Positions 55,507-64,000 of a stretch of DNA of 64,000 nucleotides are shown here, piece by piece (the stretch's first letter is position 1; the number at the start of each line of letters is the position of its first letter). The notes under the pieces are model-generated. The model was given only the letters and a program-made list of their open reading frames with translations, had not been told where the DNA came from and did not search any database. The stretch lies in the NCBI GenBank assembly GCA_964019155.1, contig OZ025244.1:50923969-50987968 (forward strand), written 5' to 3'. The stretch comes from Osedax fenrisi (lineage: Eukaryota; Annelida; Polychaeta; Sabellida; Siboglinidae). The translations under genes and the position numbers were made by a program.

Positions 55507-55950
55507 ATTCAAGTAATTAATAATTATTTATTGTTTATTATTTAATTATAATTTATTAATTAATAATTATTTATCAATTATAATATTAATTAATAATAAT
55601 TAATTATATATTATTTTAATAATTATTAATTATTTAATTATAATTTATTAATTAATAATTATTTATAAATTAATTATTATTATTATTAATTAATAATAAT
55701 TATTTATTAATTATTATAATTATTTATTAATTATTATAATTATTTATGAATTATTTTAATTATTTATTAATTATTATAATTATTTATTAATTATTATAAT
55801 TATTTATTAATTATTATAATTATTTATTAAGTATTATAATTATTTATTTATTATTATAATTATTTATTAATTATTATAATTAATAATTAATTTAATTAAT
55901 AATAATTATTTATTAATTTATTATTATTAATAATAATTAATTAATTAATA
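55507..55950. repeat. AT-only minisatellite (copy B)
   Basis: Same unit as 3,480-3,975, slightly shorter. Confidence 0.85.
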
Positions 55951-55993
55951 TTTCATTTTGTTCTTCGTTAACTTATTTTTAAATATTATTAAA

Positions 55994-56116
55994 AGATTTG
56001 AAGTTCTCGAGAACTTACCTAAATAAGAGAGATTAGAAGTTCTCGAGAACTTGATATTTTTTAAAGATTTGAAGTTCTCGATAACAAAAATTTTAAGATT
56101 TGAAGTTCTCGAGAAC
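55994..56116. repeat. Four-copy GTTCTCGAGAAC cluster (copy B)
   Basis: Counterpart of 4,014-4,136; all four cores are unchanged, including the one degenerate copy GTTCTCGATAAC. Confidence 0.7.
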
Positions 56117-56149
56117 AACCAAGTATTTGAATTTTACAGCACTAATATA

Positions 56150-56536
56150 ATCAATACTTCTATATGGCTCTATTACATGGACATTAACATCAACTTTAGA
56201 TACCAATGCAAATGGAGCAAATATACTCGCTGCTCAGAGTTGCGTTCAACAAATCATAGAGGGTACATGTGTTAAATAAAGAGCTACATGATATAATCCT
56301 CAAAATTAAAGTATCTATACGAGAACAAATATTAAGATTCATTGGACACTGCTGGAAAAGTGAAAATAAATTAGTAAGTTATTTAATTCTCTGGTAACCG
56401 CTCCAAAAACTAATCTTAAACTACCAAACGTGATATGTGATAGAGTGTATACTCTATCACATCACTACTTATAAGTATCTTAAAAGATGAGGAAGACCAA
56501 TCATTTACTGCCGATCAGCTCCACCTGGTAAGGTAA

Positions 56537-56540
<4 letters not shown>
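56150..56540 (+). pseudogene. RTE-like 3' relic with GGTAA tail (copy B)
   Basis: Counterpart of 4,165-4,560, with one extra A in GGAGCAAATATACTC that shifts the frame again. ILRFIGHCWKSENKL is still readable and the GGTAA tail is preserved. Confidence 0.8.

Positions 56541-56617
<77 letters not shown>
56541..56617. repeat. (TA)n microsatellite, expanded relative to copy A
   Basis: About 77 bases here against about 36 at the same place in copy A. Confidence 0.9.
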
Positions 56618-56620
<3 letters not shown>

Positions 56621-56851
56621 ATTATATTATATACATATATGATATTTTTAATTTAATAAGGACACTTATTTGTTATCCTTATTTATTACCATAAATATCA
56701 TAAAATTATCCTCGTTTTATATAAAGATATTTCTAGATCTACCTGAATGTCCTACGCGAATAAATAGAGCTAATAATTCCCATAACAACCGATCCTCTAT
56801 CTATCCTAAGCTATTTTGTTGGTGGGATAGCACACATTTTTTTTCCAGAAC

Positions 56852-57148
56852 AACCCGATTTACTGAGAATTATCCAGAGATTGTCTCTGGATAGTGATAT
56901 ATCATACCCTATATATGCCCTATAGGGCATATTTTATTTACCGAGCAACCCGCCCCAGAAGACACCTGCAAGGAAACTCAATGATACTATTATATTAGAC
57001 TTACGAATTATTACATATATACATATTATATATATATATATATATACGCTATCGTTTATTTATTGATGTATTATTATTTTGCTAAAACACAAATAAGAAC
57101 TATCTTTGTTATATTTGGGTATAAATAAATCATCTATTTATATATCTA

Positions 57149-57198
<50 letters not shown>

Positions 57199-57275
57199 AT
57201 AGAATTAAATATATATTATTTATAAGTAATTTGTTGACAATATTTATATATATATTAAGGACATTTTCATAGATC
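56852..57275. other. Segment present only in copy B
   Basis: 424 bp between CCAGAAC and ATTCTCTCTAAC that copy A lacks (junction at 4,830). It contains a hairpin at 56,875-56,895 (CCAGAGATTGTCTCTGG), a second at about 56,905-56,930 (TATGCCCTATAGGGCATA), and a (TA)n array at 57,146-57,195. No clear terminal repeats or target duplication, so the mechanism and direction of change are open. Confidence 0.65.
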
Positions 57276-57544
57276 ATTCTCTCTAACTGTATTATGTTCT
57301 TATATGTATTCCATAATTAATGATATAAATAATGAAGTGCTTATGAAATATTTTTAAACATAGAAATAAATAAATAAATTAATTAAAAATATATATTGAT
57401 TATGAATGTAAAGTTTTATTTTTGTTTGTAGTGATATGATACTAATAATAGGAAAAATAAATCGAAATGTATCAAACTCTATACACATATTTGTAGAGTT
57501 TGATACATTTAGATTTATTTTTCCAATTTATTCTATATATATAT
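57276..57544. other. AT-rich spacer (copy B)
   Basis: Counterpart of 4,831-5,105, including the inverted repeat near 57,470-57,510. No gene. Confidence 0.5.
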
Positions 57545-57954
57545 ATTCAATAATAATATATTACAATTTATAATAATAATAATATAATAATAATAATATA
57601 ATTTATTGAATATAGAAAATAGATATTCAATATGACATAAAACAGGAGATAAAACTAATAGTACAAAATAAAATAAAAGTATTAACATTATTGATTTACA
57701 TATGCCATTACTTAGCTCGTATATGCTAATGATATGCCAACAAGGCCGCGACAGATCTCAGCTTTTAGGAAAGGGTGAATTATTTCCTATGCCGTGGGGA
57801 GGAAAATTTGACCAGTAGATTCCACGCTAGCATCCTTACTCCCCGACACCCGTCACAACCCCACTGACCTAACATAACGCACGAGGACAAACAGTAAATA
57901 AGGTAATAAATAAGAATATATAAATAAATGTACAAGGTAGGATGAACATGTTCA

Positions 57955-59262
57955 TCAACTACCAGACAGTATCGCAGAAACACCCGATTTAAATAATGGA
58001 AGAGACTTCATTACGGTTAGATGAGCAGGCAGATTGTTCCATGTAGCCGAGACCCGATTGCTGAAGAAGTTGTGTGGTCGGTTATTCTTGGTTTTAATTT
58101 TCACCGAAGGCCCTCTAAGATGATTCGTGTAGGTCCACAAGAAATCATCTACATCCACATCAACGAGACCATTGATTATTTTGTAAGTCAGCACCATATC
58201 AGCAACATGCCTACGGGAAGAAAGTGATTTTAGCTTTAAAAACAATAATCTATCAGGGTATTCTAATGAACCTAAATTGCACCTAAAGAAAAGCTTACGA
58301 GTAAATAGTCTCTGAACCAATTCGAGTTTGGTGGAATTACCATTTGTTCTGAAAGGAATGGATGGGTTCCAGATACTGGATGCGTATTCAAGGACAGGTC
58401 TTACATAACTTATATATGCTAGTGTCAATGGTACATGTTTGTTACATCTAAATACTCGAAAGATTATATTAATCATTCTGTATGCTTTACGGATAATATT
58501 ATCAATATGATCATTAAAAGATAGATTGTGGTTGATAATTACACCTAGATCGGTGTACGTATTAGAATAGCTTAATTGAACACCGTTAATCGAGTATGAG
58601 GATATTTCATTACCCTTACTAGACATTATAGAGCATTTATGGATTGCTAAATTAAGACCTGATAATGTTGACCAATCATTTAATTTGGTTAGTGCATTAT
58701 GCATATAGTCCATTTCAAATTCATATTTATGGATAAGAGAAAGTTTGGCATCGTCAGCAAAAAGGGTACATATTATCTGAGGTGAGGATATATTGGGAAG
58801 GTCATTTATGTAGATTATAAATAAAATTGGTCCTAGACAAGAACCTTGCGGAACCCCTGATGTTGCCATAATATTATCAGATACATTCATACCAACCTTA
58901 ACACACTGGTGTATATTATGAAGATATGATTGTATCCAGTGTAGTACATTACCAGTTATTCCTAGAGCTTCAATCTTAGATAATAGCTTAGCATGTGATA
59001 CTGTGTCGAATGCCTTTGCGAAGTCGATGTATGTAGTATGCAAAGTATAGTTGTTGTCCATGACTCGGGCTAGATTCCTATAGTATTGGATCAACTGCAG
59101 AGTGGTTGATTTTCCCGATAGAATTCCATATTGGCATTGTGATATGTAGCCGTTTTCTCTGAGAAAGTGAACCAAGTATCTACAAAGAATCTTTTCAAAA
59201 AGAATTAATGTGGAGGGTAGAATACTTATAGGTCTATAGTTCGATGGTAAGGATGTATCACC
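57955..59262 (-). CDS. LINE-A reverse transcriptase, copy B (open RT core)
   Basis: On the minus strand the frame is open from about 59,262 to the stop at 57,955. It reads LILFEKILCRYLVHFL, LSGKSTTLQLIQYYR, TYIDFAKAFDTVSHAKL, GVPQGSCLGPILFIIYIND, the catalytic LFADDAKLSL, LGVIINHNLSFNDHI, and a long C-terminal domain ending VSATWNNLPAHL ... SGS. All main RT residues are present, unlike copy A, where two stops fall in this region. A one-base deletion just upstream (IFKMVIHP in place of IFKKGDTS) and the shared TGA and +1 shift further upstream disconnect it from the endonuclease. It is therefore still not a working ORF2. Confidence 0.82.
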   Translation of the reverse strand, partial: GDTSLPSNYRPISILPSTLILFEKILCRYLVHFLRENGYISQCQYGILSGKSTTLQLIQYYRNLARVMDNNYTLHTTYIDFAKAFDTVSHAKLLSKIEALGITGNVLHWIQSYLHNIHQCVKVGMNVSDNIMATSGVPQGSCLGPILFIIYINDLPNISSPQIICTLFADDAKLSLIHKYEFEMDYMHNALTKLNDWSTLSGLNLAIHKCSIMSSKGNEISSYSINGVQLSYSNTYTDLGVIINHNLSFNDHIDNIIRKAYRMINIIFRVFRCNKHVPLTLAYISYVRPVLEYASSIWNPSIPFRTNGNSTKLELVQRLFTRKLFFRCNLGSLEYPDRLLFLKLKSLSSRRHVADMVLTYKIINGLVDVDVDDFLWTYTNHLRGPSVKIKTKNNRPHNFFSNRVSATWNNLPAHLTVMKSLPLFKSGVSAILSGS

Positions 59263-59994
59263 ATTTTAAATATGGGAGTAATTATACTCTGTTTCCACAT
59301 ATTTGGGCAGTATTGGTTAGTTAGTGAATGATTGAATATTAAGGAAAGAGGAATACATAGCTCATATGATAAAGATTTTAGGATACCCTTTGGTAGTCCG
59401 TCTGGTGGTATACTATACGTATTGGGCATGAGGCATAGATATTTTCTTACAGTCTCAGGGCTTATAGGGAAGGTGTTAAATACATTATTAGAAACTATGG
59501 ATGAATTACTAATAAATGTATAGCTGTCCTTAGTAAATATAGATTTAAACTGTTTAGATAATCATTCAGCTTTATTTCGATCTAGGGGTAACAATTTATT
59601 ATTATTTGACATTAGAGGAGGCATATTGCTACGCGTAGATATTTGTCTATTAACATAAGAATAAAATGATTTAAGGTTATTGTTAGATAGTGCTCTAGCT
59701 TCAATGTTATAGATGTAATCCGATATGGTTTCAGATAACTTTATTTGATATAATCTCCATTTAGCTTTAATATTTGGTTTATGTTTATTTTTATATAATT
59801 TCTTACATTTCGAATCAAGTTTTTTGATGAATTTAGGAAATTTAAATGACCGTATAGTTGATAGGGGGGAGTTATCATTGATTAATGTCTTTACAATTTC
59901 AATAAATGTTGTTAGTAATACATCAGTATAATTTTCAACCTTAAGAATACTAGACCAACTTAAATTATTTAGAGTTTGCTTAACAATATTTAAA
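59263..59994 (-). pseudogene. LINE-A linker between endonuclease and RT, copy B
   Basis: Reads LNIVKQTLNNLSWSSILKVE at its 5' side, in the +1 frame relative to the endonuclease, through NRQISTRSNMPPLMSNN. Then comes the TGA in AE-LSKQ and on to PDGLPKGILKSLSYELCIPL and CPNMWKQSIITPIFK, the start of the RT. Counterpart of the fragment at 1-650. Confidence 0.75.
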
Positions 59995-60732
59995 TTACAG
60001 TGAGTAATTAAAATTACAGTTACTATTAGTCTTAGATTTCATTGTAATAACATTTGTATTGAAAATATTAGTAGTTATAGATAAATGATCACTAGTAGAA
60101 GTATTGTAGCTAAAAGGAGTATCTATACTGAGGTTAAATATACAGTCATCATTAGATAAGACCAGATCAAGGATATTATCTTTTCTAGTATTGTTAGTTA
60201 CAAACTGGGTTAGAGAGGTAGATATAACAAAATCCGTGAATATTTTGTCAAGTGGGTTACTAGGTATGGGAGAATCACCATACCAGTTAATACCAGGGAA
60301 ATTCAAATCCCCTATTAGAATAAATGTATTAGAGAGTTCAGTATATTTAGACAGTATTTTACATAGCTCCCATGTTATATCATAAGACATATTGGGTGGC
60401 CTGTAAACAGAAAATATAGTATAGTTGTATAATGTTATAGCTAGGAGTTCAATATTATGTGGATTATGTATAGTTAGAGCATAAGAGTTTAAATAGCATT
60501 TAACAAAAATTAATATCCCACCACCACGAGTAGATAATCTATCCTTTATGTATATAGTATAATTAGATGTGTTAAAACATAGCATAGCATTTGTGTAAGA
60601 GTCATTTAACCAAGTTTCATTAATAATAATAATATCATAAGTGTTAGTAGATAGAATATTAATTAATGAGGGAAGCTTGTTATATAAACTCTGTGCATTG
60701 GTATAGAATACAGTAATATGTTTATTTTCTAG
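59995..60732 (-). CDS. LINE-A endonuclease domain, copy B
   Basis: Same frame and motifs as 7,322-8,059; the two differ by one Ala/Thr change near SDHLSI. It starts directly after UGA-CUAG and is in frame with ORF1, and the first Met again comes after the catalytic NETW. Confidence 0.8.
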   Translation of the reverse strand, partial: LENKHITVFYTNAQSLYNKLPSLINILSTNTYDIIIINETWLNDSYTNAMLCFNTSNYTIYIKDRLSTRGGGILIFVKCYLNSYALTIHNPHNIELLAITLYNYTIFSVYRPPNMSYDITWELCKILSKYTELSNTFILIGDLNFPGINWYGDSPIPSNPLDKIFTDFVISTSLTQFVTNNTRKDNILDLVLSNDDCIFNLSIDTPFSYNTSTSDHLSITTNIFNTNVITMKSKTNSNCNFNYSL

Positions 60733-60735
60733 TCA
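60729..60735 (-). promoter_or_regulatory. UGA-CUAG stop context, copy B
   Basis: Identical to the site at 8,056-8,062. Confidence 0.6.
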
Positions 60736-61377
60736 TTTAGATACTTGATCAGGCGTATGTTTGTTGCTGTTATTAGATTTAGATTGTTTGTTGCTATTAT
60801 ATGTTTTTTTCCAGTTAGAGTAATCAGTATCACTGTAAGTAATAGTTGTATTCCAATCAATTATGTATTTATCATTGTCTATTTTATAGTTTTTTAATTC
60901 ATATGATAGTGTGCTATTGTTAAAAACGCAGCGTATATTTCCAGTTAGGGCATTTGCTCCTATTGGGAGAATAATACGTTTAAGACATTCGTCATAGGAT
61001 AAATCGGGACGCAGAGATATGTTATCGTATTGAGTGTGTATATCAGGATGTTTCGAAAATGTGCTTAGTAATTCCTTTACAGTGATACTGTCATTTAGAC
61101 ATATTTTAACTATTAAGTTTCCATTATCCGTAATAATTTTTTGTTTAGAGTATGCTTTTTCATCTACACCTAGATCTTTCATTAATGTATTTGCTTGTTC
61201 GTCTTGGGATAATCCAAATATTAACAGTTTTTTATTAAGATTAATTTCAATAGCTATTTTATTACTTATTGTTTTTGCTATAGAAGACTTATTTATAGAC
61301 TGTTCAATGTTCTTAGATAACGCGTTCGCATAACTTTTAGTATCATTTACTTTTAAATTAGTAATATCAGTTATCAT
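60733..61377 (-). CDS. LINE-A ORF1 protein, copy B
   Basis: Identical in sequence at the protein level to the 214-codon frame at 8,060-8,704, with the same truncated 5' context and coiled-coil-like start. Confidence 0.65.
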   Translation of the reverse strand: MITDITNLKVNDTKSYANALSKNIEQSINKSSIAKTISNKIAIEINLNKKLLIFGLSQDEQANTLMKDLGVDEKAYSKQKIITDNGNLIVKICLNDSITVKELLSTFSKHPDIHTQYDNISLRPDLSYDECLKRIILPIGANALTGNIRCVFNNSTLSYELKNYKIDNDKYIIDWNTTITYSDTDYSNWKKTYNSNKQSKSNNSNKHTPDQVSK

Positions 61378-61500
61378 ATTTTTTAGATCAACAAGTGTAT
61401 CTTTTAACTCGTCAATTTCACGTTTGTGTTCATCAAAAATAGTTTTGATATTATTGTCAAAAATATGTTGTATGAGATTAGTAATACTTAGTGAAACTTA

Positions 61501-61868
61501 TAAGTTATATATGTAATATATATATTACATTTATAAATGTATTTTTACTAAATAGGTACATTTATGGATCCAATATATATGGAGTGTTAATTAAATCATC
61601 ATTTAAACTCACTATTCTCTAGATTGTAAAATTATAAATAAATAATATACATAATTAGTTCATATCCTATTAATGAAATACTATTATTATAAGTCAAATG
61701 TATACCAAGAGTGATCAATTATTGCCATACATATTTGGTGGACACGAAACAGTGTACCAAATAATCAGGTCTACAAAATGGTTATTATTATGATAACTAT
61801 ATATAACTATACCAAATATGGTATAGTTATATATATATATATAATAATAATAATGCTAATAATATAAT
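61501..61868. repeat. Left part of hairpin repeat (copy B)
   Basis: Counterpart of 8,831-9,193; the target duplication AATATAAT is at 61,861-61,868. Confidence 0.6.
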
Positions 61869-64000
61869 TGGTGTAGGAGAAGATAAACTCCCATCCAACG
61901 GGTCCCCAGGTTGCGGATAGGGGAAACTCTGGCATCTAGATATATAGGTTAGCTGCGAATAACCAATAAGCAGTCCCGGACAAAAATCACTGGTTATCCT
62001 TTGACAAGATATAGCACCAGTTTTGCCACCCATGCAGGGTCACGTCACCGTGTGTATGGAGTGGCGACCGCACATGAAACCAGCCACAGAAAGCAACAAA
62101 TGACATCAATTTCAAAACTATACACATCATCCCGCATCGCTCGTCGCGCGGAACAAGGAGCGCGTCCTGCAAAACCGATACAGGTTGCAGTCGAAAAATT
62201 AGTTACTGTATCAAACACAAACAAAATAACATGTCTTTTAAAAGGAAAGAAAAAGCTGCAAATATCAACTTTAAATGTACAGACCCTAAATAAGATCGGA
62301 AAAACGTCAGAATTACTCTTATCATCAATGGATACAAAACAAGATGTTATAGGTATTCAAGAACATCGTTTTATGCTCCTTGATGTAGAAACCAAAGAAC
62401 ACAATATTGGTGATTTCAAATTGATTACATGTTCAGCCTGGAAAAACAGCATAAATGCAACCATAGGTGGAATCGGAATACTTCTAAATAAAAACGCGTA
62501 TAACTCATTAAATTGCATTGAAAAAATATCAAACAGAATATTGGTAGCACATTTTAACGGAAACCCGAAAGCAACTATCACAGTGTGTTATAGTCCAACA
62601 AATGTTAGTGAACAAAGTGAAATAGAAACTTTCTACGAACAATTAGCTTCTAGCACTAGGCAAATAGCGAAACATAACGTGCATATCACCACTGGAGATT
62701 TTAACGCACACCTAGGTCGACTGGAAGGTTTCCTTTTTTCATATCATGAACTCTCAAATAGAAATGGAGAATTGTTGAATGACTACCTAAAAGAAAATAG
62801 ACAGATTTGCTTAAACACGAAATTCCAAAAGAGGAAGGGACAATTGTGGACACATAACTCACCCAATGACTTTAAAGCACAACTTGATTACATACTGATA
62901 AACAAGAAATGGAAAAACAGTGTGAAAAATTGTAGAGCGTATAATTCTTTTGTTAGCATTGCTTCTGATCATAGAATTGTAACAGCAAATATACAATTAA
63001 CTCTTCGTTCAAGTCAAAAGAAGAAAAAAGAGAAATCTATACATTACGATTGGTCATTACTAAATTCTAACACAAATTTGAGAAAGAGTTTCACAAAAGT
63101 CACTGAAAATTTCAAAAACTCAACAAAAAACGATACACAGTTTTTGGCAAATATAGCTTACAACCATTTTGAAACAGCTTGTCGTGAAACAGCGAAAGAA
63201 TTAATTCCGGAAAAACCAAAGAAAAGCCAGTATAAACCATGGGAAAATGAAGATATTTATGAAAAAAGAAAGTTATTAAAACAAGCAGCTGCGATCAAAG
63301 ATGGAAATCCGACTCAAGAAAACATAAATTATTACAAACTCACACAAAAGATACTTTTCGACGCATATGACTGTGAACAATCAAAGTACTTACAAAATCG
63401 TATAGATGAAATCACATCAACCGTAACAAACAAGAAATCAGCGACAGCATGGAAAACAATAAACGAAATAAGTGGAAGAAAAAGTACAAACAAGGCAAAG
63501 ATCAAAGCAACAGACAACCAAGATAGAATACAAAAATGGCAAGACCACTTTAAGGAACTTCTTGGAAATCAACCAGATATCTCTGATCACGATATTACAC
63601 CTATATTCACAGAGTTACAAGACATAAAAACCGGCTTGTTTTCGATGACTGAACTAATTAAAGCATTGAAAACATGAAAAATGGGAAATCTTGTGGACTC
63701 GACGAAATACCAGTTGAAATATGGAAAATAGAGTCTTTTCAGGAATTATTGCTAAATTTCTGCAATATTGTATATGCCCAAGACAAAATCGATAAATGGA
63801 GAATGGGATGCATAATACCTTTTCCAAAAAAGGGAAATCTTAGTTCCACAAAAAACTACCGTGGGATTACACTGACCTGCATATCAGCAAAAATATATAA
63901 TCTTATGTTGCTAAACAGAATACGGCCAGTATTAGATCCTTTATTACGTAAAAACCAAAATGGTTTCAGACAAAATAGGTCGACTACCGGACAAATTTTA
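61869..64000 (+). mobile_element. RTE-like retrotransposon, copy B (cut by window end)
   Basis: Same element and insertion site as 9,194-12,483, with the same 5' head. The 3' part lies outside the window. Confidence 0.85.
62100..63677 (+). pseudogene. RTE-like endonuclease-RT, copy B, frameshifted
   Basis: The frame equals that of copy A from the ATG through the endonuclease and linker up to ELIKALK. There a run of five A is reduced to four (GAAAAACATG in A, GAAAACATG here, near 63,668), ending the frame at 63,677. The RT sequence goes on in the shifted frame (NGKSCGLDEIP, KKGNLSSTKNYRG, GFRQNRSTTGQ) to the window end without other obvious damage. This is a single recent lesion, or possibly a sequencing error in an A run. 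Confidence 0.85.

Larger units (their letters stand above)
57545..61500 (-). mobile_element. LINE-A, copy B
   Basis: Duplicate of the LINE at 5,110-8,830, with the same 5' truncation. It keeps the 232 bp that copy A lost and has a longer open RT frame. Confidence 0.85.
53053..64000 (+). other. Segmental duplication, copy B (cut by window end)
   Basis: Direct-orientation counterpart of 657-11,326. The left junction is abrupt: unrelated sequence ends at 53,052 and the shared block starts ATCACTCAAT. All element insertion sites inside are the same as in copy A. Confidence 0.9.

Overview
This is a 64 kb piece of a very AT-rich animal nuclear genome. No bacterial-style gene organisation is visible. 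By eye roughly three quarters of the bases are A or T, and there are dozens of (TA)n arrays. The window is packed with eukaryotic mobile elements: APE-type non-LTR retrotransposons of the CR1/L2/jockey group and of an RTE-like group, tRNA-derived SINEs, hAT and pogo-like DNA transposons, and several non-autonomous families. This repertoire fits an invertebrate, but nothing here fixes the species.

Layout. 1-650 is the end of a LINE that enters from the left. 657-12,950 is segmental-duplication copy A. It holds, in order, a SINE, a 1 kb iteron-bearing MITE (family F1), an AT-only minisatellite, an RTE-like 3' relic, a long minus-strand LINE (called LINE-A here) and a complete RTE-like element with an open 1,006-codon frame (CDS 9,425-12,445, target-site duplication AATATAAT). 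The same block starts again in direct orientation at 53,053 and runs off the right edge (copy B). The centre, 12.9-52.5 kb, is AT-rich DNA carrying mostly broken elements: a pogo-like element at 13.1-14.2 kb, L2-like relics at 15.2-16.3 and 39.0-39.3 kb, a 36-bp minisatellite at 16.6 kb, a ZBED5-like hAT at 19.5-20.9 kb, further LINE relics at 23.1-24.5, 28.2-29.1, 35.1-35.8 and 43.4-44.3 kb, a second F1 MITE at 26.6 kb, a hAT MITE at 27.7 kb, a related MITE family (F2) at 34.1 and 46.1 kb, and two large elements sharing the terminus CCCAGTATTCAA (37.1-38.7 and 42.9-46.1 kb).

Host coding signal is sparse. The best candidate is a minus-strand pair of exon-like frames at 48.07-48.84 kb with a signal peptide, several N-glycosylation sequons and beta-propeller-like sequence. 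Weaker exon-like frames lie at 24.7, 32.4 and 51.4 kb.

The most notable observations are: (1) in LINE-A, ORF1 and the endonuclease frame are in the same frame and separated only by UGA-CUAG, a known readthrough context, unchanged in both copies; (2) MITE families F1 and F2 share GGGGAAAGT-type ends and three iteron clusters at matching positions but with different iterons; (3) two elements with CCCAGTATTCAA ends, subterminal repeat arrays and apparent 2-bp target duplications; (4) nested insertions and A/B differences that let the order of events be read directly.
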